From assembly GCF_020283565.1 (NCBI RefSeq), contig NC_060060.1, forward strand, positions 65,891,257 to 65,955,256: DNA of 64,000 bases, given 5' to 3'. The DNA comes from Trifolium pratense. Taxonomy: Eukaryota; Streptophyta; Magnoliopsida; Fabales; Fabaceae. This document shows positions 45,998 through 58,450 of this stretch, piece by piece. The translations under genes were made by a program, and so were the position numbers. The notes beneath the pieces were generated by a model that made no database searches, was not told the origin of the DNA, and was given only the letters and a program-made list of their open reading frames with translations. Within the stretch, counting starts at the first letter, position 1. Every line of letters begins with the position of its first letter.

Positions 45998-46293
45998 CTC
46001 CCTCCGGTCCTTTTTATAAGGAACATTTTGAAAAAATCACACAGACTAAGGAATCACATTTAACATTATTATTTTCATTTAATACTCTTATAAATTTAAA
46101 TTTATTTCATATATACCCTTATTTAATTACTCTTTATTCAACTAATTTACTTATTTTTAAATTTTCTCTCATAATAAATAAGGGCATAAGTGAAATTTAA
46201 CATTTAAAATATTTGAAAATTGGTCAAAGTTTCTTATAAAATGGACCAAATTTTTTGCCCTAAGTGTTCCTTATAAAAAGGACCGGAGGGGAG
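45998..46293. mobile_element. Stowaway MITE
   Basis: Ends ctccctccggtcctttttat and ataaaaaggaccggagggga, flanked by TA. The arms extend about 45 bp. Confidence 0.85.
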
Positions 46294-46299
46294 TATATT

Positions 46300-47140
46300 G
46301 ATGTATTATTGTGTGTATATTCTGATTGTCTACATTAGCCATCAATAAAGAAAGAGACCAAAGCTTTAGTATATCAAAAAAGAAAGAAGAAAGCGACTAA
46401 AGCTTAATCCTATTATATATCCTCAAGCAACTAGAATTTGTTAGAAAGAATATACAAACAATAGAAACTACAAAGTATTGTAAATTATGAGAGGAAAAAA
46501 ATTTCTAAAGCTAGTATAATATTAAAATGCACAATTAAGATTGTATGGGTCATTAAACATATTATTTTGTGTCGAAAGGTAAGCAAAATCTGACAAATAA
46601 TTATTCAGTGTGTGTGCCTAAATAAAATATGGTAAGCAAAATCTGACAAATAATTATTTCTTTCAGAAATTGAACTCGAATTTTTATGATAGATTAAATT
46701 TTAGTTTGTTGAAAAATGGCAATATACTGTATTTAAATTTCAATAAAATAAAATAAAAAAACTTTTTTTTCTTCTTTTCAATAAGTTCATTTTAAAAATA
46801 TCTTTATCGTAAACTATGAGTCTATGACTCTTGATGAATCAATAAAATTATAAACTATAACTCTATGAGTTGATCCGTGACCTTACCTGTCACCTAAGTT
46901 CCATTCGCACATTATTATCAATGGTCTCACTTGTTGGCCTCCCCTGTCTCTATCTTTTTTGGTTTCAGACATCTTTGTCTACTAAATTAGCACCACCTAA
47001 TGTTTCTTCAAAAAAAGATATCATCCCTAATATCAAGAGTATAATAGGTTGGTTTATAACAATTTTTTTTGGTACATGGTTTATAACAATCTAAGCATCA
47101 ACATTATTTATCAAAAGAAAAAGGCATCAACTAGCATCAA
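46300..47140. other. Intergenic, nothing firm
   Basis: AT-rich. An open frame at 46870-47094 (LSMVSLVGLPCLYLFWFQTS) looks like a short hydrophobic chance frame or a decayed transposon piece. Confidence 0.3.
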
Positions 47141-47636
47141 ATATGAACAATTAAATCGACATACACACAAATCTTTGGTCGTTGGATTGAGATTGCACGA
47201 TCGAGATTTTAAGCTCAGTATTTTGTATTTAAATAAATTTGAAATCTACATTACAATCTAAAACTTCTACTTTCGATACGGTTGAAATAAATGTGTGAAG
47301 TCGTCCTTTCTATATTTTCTAGTTACAATGCATACCAATATATAACAAATATAAGAATCTGGATTTCCTGTTGTTACAACATGAAATATGAACAATTAAA
47401 TCGACATACACACACAAATCTTTGGTTGTTGGATTGAGATTGCACAATCGAGATTTTAAGCTTGGTATTTTGTATTTAAATAAATTTGAAATCTACATTA
47501 CAATCTAAAACTTCTACTTTCGATCCAACAAATACGGTTGAAGTAAATGTGTGAAGTCGTCCTTTCTATATTTTCTAGTCACAATGCACAACAATATATA
47601 GCAAATATAGGAATCTGGATTTCCGGTTGTTACAAC
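47141..47636. repeat. Tandem duplication, period about 245
   Basis: Two copies starting atatgaacaattaaatcgac at 47141 and 47386. They differ by scattered substitutions and short indels (for example an added ccaacaaa in copy 2). Non-coding. Confidence 0.9.
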
Positions 47637-47778
47637 ATGATGCTGTAAAGATCAGGACCGTCTGATCTAAAATATGTAGCTAAAGTTGTTTATAATAATT
47701 TTAAGATTGCAGTAATTTGAACTATCTGATCTATAATTAATGACTAAGATCTTTTCTCTTTTTTTTTGATAAAATTAA

Positions 47779-48992
47779 GGGTAAATGATCATTTACCCCC
47801 CTGCAAAATAAGCAAATTTTTGTTTACCCCCCTATGCAAATTTTTTTTCTGTTTACCCCCCTGCAAAAAATAGATTCACTCATTTTACCCCCCGTATGTA
47901 CAGCAGGACATGTGAATGTGCAAATCTGATGACATGGCTTGTACACGTGAAAAAAATAATTAATATTTATTTTTTAAATTTCACGTCAGATAATATATAT
48001 TTTTTAAATAAAAAAATTCCTACAAAATAAAAAAATGGTTTTTTTTTTTTCCAAAAAAATCCTACAAATAAATTTTTTTCCTACAAAGTTTTTTAAAACA
48101 ATTTATGCAAAAAAAGTAATTTTTTTTTCTACAAAGAATTTAAAAAAATTTCCAACAAAAAAAAAATGAATTTTCTTATTTTGCTCCCAAAATAAATATT
48201 TACTCCAAAATAAAGTTTATTTTCAAAATAAAAATTTTAAAGATTTATTTTCAAATCTTTTTGAATTAAAAAAACATGATCTTTATTTTTTAAAAACAAA
48301 ACATTATTTTTTTGTTAATCTCTTTGAATTAAAAAAAATAGAAAAAGAAGTTTTATTCGTATTTTTCTCTTATACCAAAATCATTTGTCCTAGAACTAGA
48401 AAAATAGAAGGAAGCAGAAGACAATAACGAAGTAGAAGAAGATTCCGGTGATTGAAGAAGATGACGACGAATATGATCACGACGGTGGAAGCAAACCGGC
48501 GAAGATTCTGTTTTTTTTAAATCAAAAAGATTTGAAAATAATTTTTTAATATCTCTATTTTGAAAATAAACTTTATTTGGGAGAAAAATATGAAAATTCG
48601 TTTTTTTATTTTAGGAAAAAAATAATAATTTTGTACGAAAAAAACTATTTGTAGGAATTTTTTAAAATTTTGTAGGGAAAAAAATTTTATTTGTAGGATT
48701 TTCTTTTTATTTTGGAAAAAAATTCGTTTTATTAATTTTGTAGGAAAAAAAATTATATTTTTTTTTTTGAAAAAAATATTATCTGACGTGGAAGTTAAAA
48801 ATAAATATAAATATTTTTTTCCACGTGTACAAGCCACATCAGCAAATTTGCACAATCACATGTCCTGCTGTACACACAGGGGGCAAAATGAGTGAATCTA
48901 TTTTTTGCAGGGGGGTAAACAGAAAAAAAATCTGCATAGGGGGGTAAACGAAAATTTGCTTATTTTGCAGGGGGGTAAATGATCATTTACCC
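47779..48992. mobile_element. Fold-back Mutator-type element with 9-bp duplication
   Basis: 1214 bp. Ends gggtaaatgatcatttaccc at both sides, then arms with gtttacccccctatgcaa and acatgtcctgctgtac, about 250 bp well matched and roughly 500 bp recognisably complementary. Perfect 9-bp duplication taaaattaa (47770-47778, 48993-49001). The loop (about 48350-48510) is GC-richer (gaagaagatgacgacgaata). No transposase is present. Confidence 0.88.
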
Positions 48993-49001
48993 TAAAATTA
49001 A

Positions 49002-51240
49002 TGACTAAAATCTTAAACTAAGTGAAAACTGTGTTATTTTCTGCAACAGAGAATCACAATCCCACATACGGTATAACTTACATACAAATTTAACACAACT
49101 ATGATTCAAGCCGTTAGACTATATGGAAATATATAATTGGACTTTGGGTTGTAATTGGACTTTGGGCTTAACAGTAATTTAGTTTATTTAGTATTTACTA
49201 TATATTTTAAGAGTCACTATGTATTCACAAGCTTTGAAACCCTAAATTACATTGTTCATTTCTCTATTTTGTATCTTTGATTCTAACCTAGATTCGTGTC
49301 ATCACAAAAAAACCATTCGGTAATATTCAATTATTTTTCATTTTGATTTTTGACTAGTAATACTAGCAGTGGGATTTCAATATTTGAACTTAAAAGTAAA
49401 TCTTAGATTCAGTTAAAAGTTATAGTAATAGAAGTTGAACAAGTTCTGATATAGCATTAACTCATCGTGCGTGCTATTACAGGCATCAAGATAAAGTTGA
49501 TTAATATGCTTTTTGTTGCCTTTCATTCAGTTCTTTTGTCGTTTATATATGCTATCAATTTATTTGCATGCTCATCAATGTATATCACTACTGTAACCAA
49601 CCACAGTGATATTGGTGTGAACCAGTGTTGCTATCAGCTTGTGTTTGGATTCATGTTTGGATAAGTAGAATCACGGATTAAAGATTCACCGTTGTATCTT
49701 AACCGTCAATCCGAGGTTAAATTTAAAACGGTGTCTTTTCAGTTAAAATCATGTCAATGGTTGATGTATAATTAATCGGATGGCGGATATTGATTACTAT
49801 GTGTTACAACATATTGCTGTAACAACATCTTTTTTCGTAGAATCACATTGCGCCACTGCAATTTTAATAAAAACTACACTTTAAAATTTGACAGTAATTT
49901 TGTTAAATTTGCCTTTCATTGAATATATAGTGAGTCTCAACTCTCAAATCTCACTTACCATGAAGTCTTTGCACTTTTTTTTTTTAAATAGAAGTCTTCA
50001 CACTTTTGTTTCTAAAATCTAAGGTAAATTATTTTCTTAATCAAATAATCAGAAAACACTGTCTCATGGGGAGTTTAATATACCAATGAGGATGACCAGA
50101 AGAACATAGTGAATCTTAATATTTTTTATCAAAGACACTAGATGTTATGTGTCATTGATATATATTTCTTATTTTTATGGGTAGATTAAGATATCATTAT
50201 GTGCTGCCGCGAAGAATAATATTTCGAGATAATTGAAATTCATTTAAGAAACTGACCACTTACGACAAACATGTTTTCATACGTATAGACTATAAATCAA
50301 ACTCTTAACCAAAATGGTTAAAAGATCCAAATGTTAATCATCACATATGTCACACTATATGTTTTTTGTACATAAACAAAATGACAAACTATTAAAAACT
50401 CACACATATAAAGTGATGAATCGAGATTCAAACTCTGATCATGACGTTCAACCTAATAATTTCGAAATTTCTACCAATTCAACTAAAATTTATAAACCTA
50501 GCACTATATTGATTATTTCTTAATGGACATTGCAGATTAAATAAATGAAACTAGTTAAAGGTTGGAATTAGATTAAAGTAAATGACACAAGATCCAAAAT
50601 CTGGGATGCAATTAAAACTGGTGGAATGACATCTTTAACAGTCCTTGACTGCCAGATAAGATATCACACTACACTTCTCACACAAATAAATAGTAGTCAA
50701 TTATCTTCATGATTCATCATATACTACATTGCAATTTGCAAGCACGTTCATCGTTTTATCTTATATAGCATGTCACATGGATGCATTTTTACCCCAATCA
50801 GTAATTAACTAAATCTAAAGTCTAACATGATATATAAGTTTAAATAAAATTTATCGGGTCACTTGCTATGAAATTTAGAGTTGATCCAACATATTATAAA
50901 GCCTAAATCTATTAAGAGGAGACATTTTAAAACTCATAATAGAGGTTTAGAAAAATTACTATTTTTTGTTTAAATTCTATTTTTCAAATATTTCAAAATA
51001 AAACATAATTTATTAAGTAATGTAATTGATTTTTATTAATGTTTCTTTTTTTATTAATAATAATCAATTAGTATGAATATTGCATTTTATATACAGGGCG
51101 CATAATTTTTCATTTATTCATCTTAAGAGATGAATTTCTATTCATTCGACTACTTGACCAAAAAAAGTTATTTGACACAGCCGAACTTTAGATTATTGAG
51201 TCTCCTTCCTCGAGGACCAGAGAACTACCTTTGGATCGGT
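49002..51240. other. Intergenic with old SINE pieces
   Basis: SINE-like fragments at 50200-50310, 50400-50480 and 51060-51165 (the last matches 52265-52400). No gene is supported. The open frame 49467-49664 is hydrophobic and of chance type. Confidence 0.35.
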
Positions 51241-51245
51241 TATAA

Positions 51246-51590
51246 TTCTTAGAATTGAGTATTGGGTCTAACTCATCCTTACAAAACCGACTTGTAAGAT
51301 AAAAATTGTCTCTTACATAAAAACCCTTGTTCAGGTCAACTCACATCCGATGTGAGACTTCATAACACGCCGCCTCACACCCAACACTATTGGGCTTGGT
51401 GCGTGGATATAAATGGTGTGCGACCTGATAGCAGGTGGTTCAATGAATCTTAGAGAGTCTCTAATACCATCTTAAAAAATGGATGTTGTGTCTAACTCAT
51501 CATCACAAAAATCAGATGGGGTGATTGCATCTTACTTATAAACCCTTGTTCAGATCAACTCAAATCACTCAAATCTAAATATTCAGTCAT
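51246..51590 (-). mobile_element. Diverged TRIM retrotransposon
   Basis: Minus strand. One LTR at about 51246-51366 (tatgaagtctcacatcgg ... caatactcaattctaag), an internal domain to a primer-site-like gatggtattagag (about 51470-51458), and a second, more decayed LTR to about 51590. The internal ccaagcccaatagtgttggg matches 17310-17330. Confidence 0.7.
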
Positions 51591-51948
51591 AAGTGTGGAA
51601 GAGATGTGTTAAAAAAATGTATGAAAAAGTCATCCACACCCTAATTAACGTAGTTTTATAAAGAGGTCACATCTCACCTTACACTCAAGACTATAATTTC
51701 ATATATATATAAGAGGAATTATTTTTCTTAACAAGAAAAGTAAGATTGACCCATCTTGATTACAATTTTGTTTCTAGCAATGAGTTGCAATATATTATAT
51801 AGTCCTTCCTTTGTGCATATAAATGGTTAATTAAGTAGAAGAAGAAAGTGATTAATTTGGAGGGGAATTAAAATGATATAAGAGGGCCACAAATAGGAAT
51901 AATGCTAAGAAAGAATTGATGTAAATATGATAACACACGTGAATAAAA

Positions 51949-52096
51949 TAGCAAGGGAGGAGCGTCTTCACGTGTGAAAGGCTGGACCACTTTGAGTCTG
52001 TGGTGGTAACATAGCATCAAACATTTTATAAAAAGGAAGAAACAAAGAAAAAGACTTATGCAGGTGAAGACGCTCCTCTTCTATCCTAACTTGCTA
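51949..52096 (+). ncRNA. Candidate microRNA precursor hairpin
   Basis: aggagcgtcttcac (51958-51971) pairs perfectly with gtgaagacgctcct (52064-52077). Pairing continues inward with wobbles through tgtgaaaggc / gacttatgca, and outward by tagcaag (51949-51955) with cttgcta (52090-52096). The loop is about 70-80 nt. The 5' arm gagcgtcttcacgtgtgaa resembles, from memory, the legume miR2109/miR5213 family (gagtgtcttcgcctctgaa type). Non-coding otherwise. Confidence 0.4.
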
Positions 52097-52264
52097 CCCA
52101 CTCACAAAAGAATACATATATACTAGAGTTTATTTAATTCCCTATCATATGATTTTATTAATTACACTATATCACATACTTAATTCTTATTTGTTTTTTA
52201 TGGATTCAATCTCAATGTTAAAAGTCTCGCATTGCACGAGATATGATCTGAAATATAAGTTTAT

Positions 52265-52400
52265 AAATCTTCGTAAACATAGTTCAATTGGTAAGAATAT
52301 TGTATTTTATATGTAGGGTCAGAATTCGAATTCGGGATCTCATACTTATTCATCTCAGGAGGTGAATTCTAGCCATTAGATCACTTGACAAAAAAAAAGT
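52265..52400 (+). mobile_element. tRNA-derived SINE with poly(A)
   Basis: catagttcaattggtaagaa (A box), agaattcgaattcgggat (B box), ctcaggaggtgaattctagc, ending in gacaaaaaaaaa. A related decayed copy is at 51060-51165. Confidence 0.65.
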
Positions 52401-52564
52401 GTGTAATTTTTTGTTTTACAAATCGGATTTGTAATGGTTGAGAAAGATCTACTAAAAATTTCTAAAATAATATTAGAGTTATCTAAGATTCGTTGAAACA
52501 TTTGCTATTAGGTGACTGATATTAGACTACTCAAATCACACTTCAGATGTCCACTCTTGGACAT

Positions 52565-52880
52565 GAAAGGTGTGTGTTAAAAATCATATGTTGGATGAAA
52601 TATGATCTGAATATGTGTTTATGAGTTAGACTAATCATAACCTTGAAAGTTGGTTTTGTAGGTTTGAGTGTAGTCCGACCCAAATCCTAATTCTATGATG
52701 TTATCATAACATATGTGCGAAATGTTGGACCACTTGCTATCATGACTATTATCAGTCATATGAATCACACTTCTAATGTCTAATCCTGGGTGTAAGATGA
52801 AGTGTGTTAAAAGTCACACATTGCATGAGATGAGATGTGACCTTAACATAAGCTTACAAGTGAGGGGGGCAAACCTCACC
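52565..52880 (+). mobile_element. Old TRIM copy
   Basis: tgtgttaaaaatcatatgtt (LTR start, 52570), ggttttgtaggtttgag, a ttggaccacttgctatcatg internal region like that of the 17-kb array, then a second LTR start tgtgttaaaagtcacac at about 52804. Heavily diverged. Confidence 0.5.
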
Positions 52881-54460
52881 TTACAATTACGAGCAATCGT
52901 TTGATTAAACTAGTCCAAACAAGTGAAACATTCATATTTAGTGTGAATTGTATTGAATGGGCATGTGAAATTCTTCATCTCTAATTGTAGAATAAAAGAT
53001 GTGGTTCACACCGTTGTCACATAAAAAAGTGTATCAATGTAACTTAAAAACTAGTAATAATGTAAACAAAGTCATTCATATTTAGTGTCTTTCAATGCTC
53101 GAATGTGTGGACCGTGAGGGGAAGTTTCATTAGGTTGAATCAACACATTAGACATTAAACAATCTTACAAGTAATTTTAACATCACATTTTCACCTAAAA
53201 CTTTAAGGCATTAAGTTTATTAATCATATCACTTATAAAATATTCAACTTCAACTCTTCTAATTAATGTGAGACTTACCTCTGATACGATAGATCTCTTC
53301 TGAGTGGAAAAAAGAATGATATGTTTTTATCTTTTGTATTGTGTCTTGAGCTAGCTTAGGTAACAGTGATGGGAAGACTAGCAAGCTAGAACCTTTGACT
53401 CTGAAACATCAGCAAGCCCAAGATGGTCAGCAAGTTTGACCGTTTTTTATATGCTCACTTCTATTGCTTACAGATGCAGAATGGGTGTGGGGAAAATCAT
53501 GGTTCCAAGACCATTGCTTTGCTTTTATTCAATACATCCACTACTATGTGTCATTCAATTCAATATCCCTCCCTGGCATGCACACACTCGCACGCACAAA
53601 GAATAAGGACAAACCCTCAATTTGTATGTACCATATCATTTCGTGCGTGATACATTTTTTTCTAATTCATTGATAAAAATGACTTATGAGAGACATGTAC
53701 TGTGCATGAATGTGGCTAGTGTTTTTGGAAAACTATTTAAAAAAATTAATAAAAATGTGTGATTGAAATTGTTGAGCTTGAGAAATAATGTGTGATATTG
53801 CATTGGTAGCATTTAGTAGATTCATTTTGTCAAGTTATTCAGGGATGAGGATTCACTACCGTCCAATTTTGGTGCAGTTCCTGCATTTAACACACAAAGC
53901 AATATTTTTATTATTTTTGTTGAAAATCTGTTTTCTCTCTCATGACAAATTTTTCTTTGTCTCTCTCACATGTTATATGGAAATGCACCAAACTGCAAGA
54001 TTTAAAACTGCAGCAAATTCAATTCCGTTATTCAGTATTGGTTTTCATCATTTCACAACTACCATCACCATGATTATTTTTCCATTTGTATACTATTGCT
54101 AACTGTTCCCTTTATCAAATTGTATGACTGTCAAAAAAAAAAAAAAATTGTATGACTATGTCACTATGTGGATGATGGATGGTTGCTACTTGTTGCTACT
54201 ATATTGTGATCTCATTAATTTGAGAAACAAAATCTCATAGGAATTAAAATATTCTAGAATATAGACTTGCAAGAAAGGTCTTTTTAAAATATAACATTAA
54301 TGTTGTAATATTTTAATAAGAGTTGTTTATTTTATATATACTGTCACCTAACAAAATTATGTGCACATTCGATCGTAAATCTTTTATAATAAAATAAGTA
54401 ATTAATATTATTAATAATCAAATCATGAAACAATTCTATAGGTACATTTTAGTTAGTAAC
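52881..54460. other. Intergenic, nothing firm
   Basis: Open frames at 53423-53673 and 53788-54102 have no recognisable domains. A tgcagaatgggtgtgggg stretch (53476) recalls the 5' arm of miR482/2118 precursors but lacks a matching 3' arm. Confidence 0.3.
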
Positions 54461-54464
54461 CACA

Positions 54465-54680
54465 AGAACATTGTGTTGGATTTTAAATATAAGTGGTTAA
54501 GTCTCACATTGATGATAATGAGAATAATGTTTGATTTATAAAAGAGATGACTCATTAACTTAATGTGTTAAGATTTTATATGGAGATGTGGCGTCTCATT
54601 CTCTTGTGGTTCTAAAACATTTGAACCGTTGTTTCTCCCTAACTTTCTCGGACTCCCCATCAAATGGTATTAGAGCCTTA
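54465..54680 (+). mobile_element. TRIM LTR remnant with primer site
   Basis: gttaagtctcacattgatg ... and, at about 54665-54677, tggtattagagcc, close to the initiator Met-tRNA primer site. Confidence 0.5.
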
Positions 54681-54989
54681 TAAGATAGGTAATTTATTAA
54701 CTTATTGTCTTAAAGTTTTGGATGAATATATGACGTTTGACTCAAAATATGTTACTCATTCGGATTCGGGTCACATTTTAGATGTATAGATTTGGGCATT
54801 ATATGGCATACAAAGGTTTGAAAATTTTAATCAAACGGCTAATCTCCTTTAAGGTATCTTGAAATTAATCTCTCTAAAGTATATAGTTAGTATTTAGTGA
54901 GAAATAGTTGATGTGTTAATCATCATAATTTGTTATCCATTTATATATAATATATTAACCAATTATTTTTTGTAAAAAAATAATAATTA

Positions 54990-55480
54990 AAAAATAATAA
55001 TAAACGCAGGGAGGGAGGGGTGTAAAGAGAAAATTTCTTTAGGTTGGGTCAGATCTAAACTTTTTTAACAAAAATTGCAATACTTTATTTCACGGGCCAT
55101 TTTTTGTTGTTGGACTAATTTTTTGGTGACAATATGTTGAAAAGATTTCATTTTTTTTAAACAAAAATTGCAAGATAGCTTCTCTTCCCACCCCCCACGT
55201 TTCAATTCCCCCCTCAGATTTTCTTTTTTGCCCTACAAAATAAAAACTTCGGAACACATTTTTCGATTTTTTTTGCCTTGAAAAAAGCTTCGGAATGTGT
55301 TTTCTGAATTTTTCCTGAATTTGAACAAGAAAACTTCAAAAAACGCGTTCTGATTTTTTTTTCGAGGGCAAAATAAAAAAAGAGTCATGGGGTCGAAGCT
55401 TTCGCAATATACTACTTGGGCTTCGGCCCTCCATTTCCAAAATTAAAATTGCAATTCTGCTAAAGGCCCAAGACTATCTT
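54990..55480. repeat. Unclassified repeat with cttcggaac words
   Basis: The interior repeats aacttcggaacacatttttc / agcttcggaatgtgttttct and related words, and G- or C-runs occur at both sides (gggagggaggggtg, ccaccccccacg). Probably a decayed non-autonomous element; ends not resolved. Confidence 0.35.
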
Positions 55481-55499
55481 GCACACAAAATTCTCCTCT

Positions 55500-57536
55500 A
55501 TGTGTAGTGTAGCCAAACTTCTTCTCATCAGTTTACTAGAGTCCTTTTTTATATGACATTTTCTTTTCTTTTTTCTCAAGTATTTCAGTGGTTAGAATTT
55601 TTTTTTTTAAGGTAAATAAACGAGAGTATCATAGTTCAAACCCTAATCCTTAAATATTACACGCAATATTCCTACCAAATGAGTCATATATAATCACGAG
55701 AATTTTTTTTTTTTGGTACATATCACGAGAACCGTTTTATTTCTTAAAATATGGAAATGTCATGTTAGTTTTTTTTTTTAATATTTATTGGTGGATGCAA
55801 TTAAACAAGCAGTCACACTGATTTGATCACATTATTAATCTATTAACTTGTAATATAACCAACTCAGCTTATTGTCTTGTTCATGTGTATAAGTTTGAAA
55901 TTTTAAAAAGTAGATTTAACTCAAAGGCCATGAGTGATTCACTAATCAACATCACCGTTTTCTATGCTTTAATATTTCGTCTGAAATTGACACATTTCTT
56001 TGTTTGGTGAAAGTGAAAGATGGCACGCTATTCAAATTAGTGATGTTTTATGTGCCACCTTCAAAGTTCAATCCAACTTGGCAATTTTTGTTTTGAAGAT
56101 TGATGTAGCAAAAATTGTCTCTTTCTTTTCTTGACAATTTAGTATAATCACTTGTGTAGAAAAATTCATTTACAATTCATTCAAATTTAGCAGCACTTTG
56201 GACGGTTTATATGATCAAATTTACTATATGTGATGTATATGACAATGTCATGACAAACCGACCCATGTCTTTTTTGTTTGTACGTAGTAATTAGTAGTGG
56301 ATTCCAGTTACACAAGCCTCACCATTTTCATGAGCATCATCTTAGTATGTAAGATCTTAGTAGGTTAATTGTGGTGGTGATTAATCTCCATAAGAAAGTT
56401 CGTTTAATGGACTAAAGTGAACTATTTAGCTTTTGTTTGTTTTTGCGGTAAATGCAAACTTGACGCGCATTGTATCTATAGCTACAAAACGTTGATTCAA
56501 TCTCCTACTTCATATATCAATCATTGAATTATGCAAAATGAGAGAAAACATGAAGAAAAATTGAAGAGGATTCAAATCCATTTATTTTCACGATAAATAT
56601 CTCTTGTGAGGAATTCCTCATCTACCACAATGCCAAATAAACTTTTAAAATAAATTAATTAAATATTAACAACACTTTTTTTTAAACATTATCTTTAATA
56701 TTAATTGTTCTAACCTAACTTTTAGGTCGAACAAAACTCAATGTCACGTACATTGGTTTATATACACAAAACTCTTCACTTCTCTTAAGGTATGTCTCAC
56801 TTTAACCTCAACCTCCTAACTTGCGTGTCAGAGCATTTTCTAATGTGTCCCCCTTTTTTTTTTTGCATCGTCGGTCATTTCCACGCTTAGTATCTAACCT
56901 CTAGCTCAGAGCGTTTCTTCCATCGATCCACCAAATGAATTCTCAATCCTCTCTTTTATCTCTTTGAATAAAACTTGAATTTTGTTACTACCATTAACCT
57001 TATAATAAAAATAAAACTCACATATCTTATGTTCGAATAACAATTCTGACATCAATTAATTTCATTTTTATTCCTACAAAATTCAGTGTCAATCATCACA
57101 AAATGATCCAACAAAGATATTTTTTGTTATAAAATTGTTAGGAAGTAGTAGTAGTAGTAATAAAGAATTGTATAACAGACAATAATATCTATCTATCTTA
57201 AAAAAATAATAATAATAATAATATCTATGTATGTATGAAAAGATAAGACTGAAGAAATATATGCGTGGCAAAAGGTGGACATTGATGTTGATGATATTTT
57301 TAGGCAGCAAACACCTTGAGTGACAGGTAGACTTAATATTTATATATATAATCTTAGTTTCCATTGAAATGTAACTCAAGGATAGAGAGAACGAACAAAG
57401 GGTAACACTTTTTTATTGAATTCCATTCATTCTCAAAACCAAACACCCCGTTCCTCTTCCTTCCTTCCTTTTCCGTTTTCTGTTTTCCCATTTCGATAAT
57501 AAAATATAAATAATAATCAATCATACATTAAAAACG
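55500..57536. other. Intergenic upstream of the BT gene
   Basis: AT-rich with several T runs. No gene is supported. The last 100 bases probably include the core promoter (ataaaatataaataataat at about 57499, ctcttccttccttcc before it). Confidence 0.35.
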
Positions 57537-57595
57537 TCGTCGTTTGGGCGCGGAACAAACAAAGGAAGAATAAATACTTCAAGCTTCGATTAAGG
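57537..57595 (+). other. Inferred non-coding first exon of the BT gene
   Basis: The segment cgtcgtcgtttgggcgcgg to gcttcgattaag is followed by the donor gtaataa at 57596, and the next plausible acceptor before the coding start is atgcag at 60081-60086. This would give a leader intron of about 2.5 kb. Supported by position and splice-like motifs only. Confidence 0.4.
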
Positions 57596-58317
57596 TAATA
57601 AATTATTATTATTATTACATCACATTACGTTATATTCATCTTTATCATTTCCGTTTCAATAAATTCATTTCCATTTTTATTTGATATCAGATTCTGGATG
57701 CCAATTTTTAATTCCTTTTATAATATAATAATAAAATATTTGATTAAATTATATAGATTGTTGTTGTTCATGAATCATGAATTCGTTGATTTCTTGACTC
57801 AAATCTTAATCAATTCAGTTAGATTCTCTGTTTTTTCGTGTAGATTTTGGATTCTATTTATACTAATTCTGATTATTTAAAACATTGATTAATTAAAAAA
57901 ATTAATTAATTGAGTCTATTAAATTATGATCATACAATGGAGAATCATAATCATAATCAAAATTTATTTTGAGATTTACATGGAACTAATCATGATAATA
58001 GTTGTGTTTGAGCATGGAAGCATTTGACATTGATGCTTCGATTAGAGGTAGGTTTCGCGAAATCACGATAACAATGTGATTCTGTTGAAGCTGCAAAGTG
58101 TAGTTTTGGTCTTACCACAAAACTGTATGAAGGATATTCTCAACATACAAATGAGAATGCCCATTTCTCCATGTTTTGTTTCTGATTCATATTTGCAACT
58201 TCCGTTCATAATATCCGGTGGTATTGGCTTGGGACATAGGAGTGTGCTCCTTGTTTAGTTTTTTTTTTTAAAAAAAAGACTTCCATTCACATTCTCATTC
58301 AAATAAAAAACATATTC

Positions 58318-58450
58318 GTCCCATAAGTGTAGCTCAAATGGTAGCTACCAGATACATTATTGGAGTGGCTGAGGTTCGAACACCGAATTCCATATTTCTC
58401 CGCATTTAAATGTGTGAGTCTAACAACTAGCCTACTAGACAAAAAAAAAA
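58318..58450 (+). mobile_element. tRNA-derived SINE with target duplication
   Basis: gtgtagctcaaatggtagct (A box), gaggttcgaacaccgaa (B box), a tail of ten or more A, and flanking aaaaaacatattc on both sides (ending 58317 and 58457). Inside the BT leader intron. Confidence 0.8.

Noticed and set aside
48517..48855. 112-codon minus-strand open frame
   Set aside because: Lys/Phe/Ile low complexity from A/T runs in the fold-back arm.
53476..53600. miR482/2118-like 5' arm
   Set aside because: The 5' word is suggestive, but no complementary 3' arm is present within a hairpin distance.
57089..57379. 96-codon minus-strand open frame
   Set aside because: Tyr/Leu/Ile-rich chance frame in AT-rich promoter-proximal sequence.
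58318..58450. tRNA gene
   Set aside because: A and B boxes are present, but there is no cloverleaf acceptor stem, and the A-tail with flanking duplication shows a SINE.
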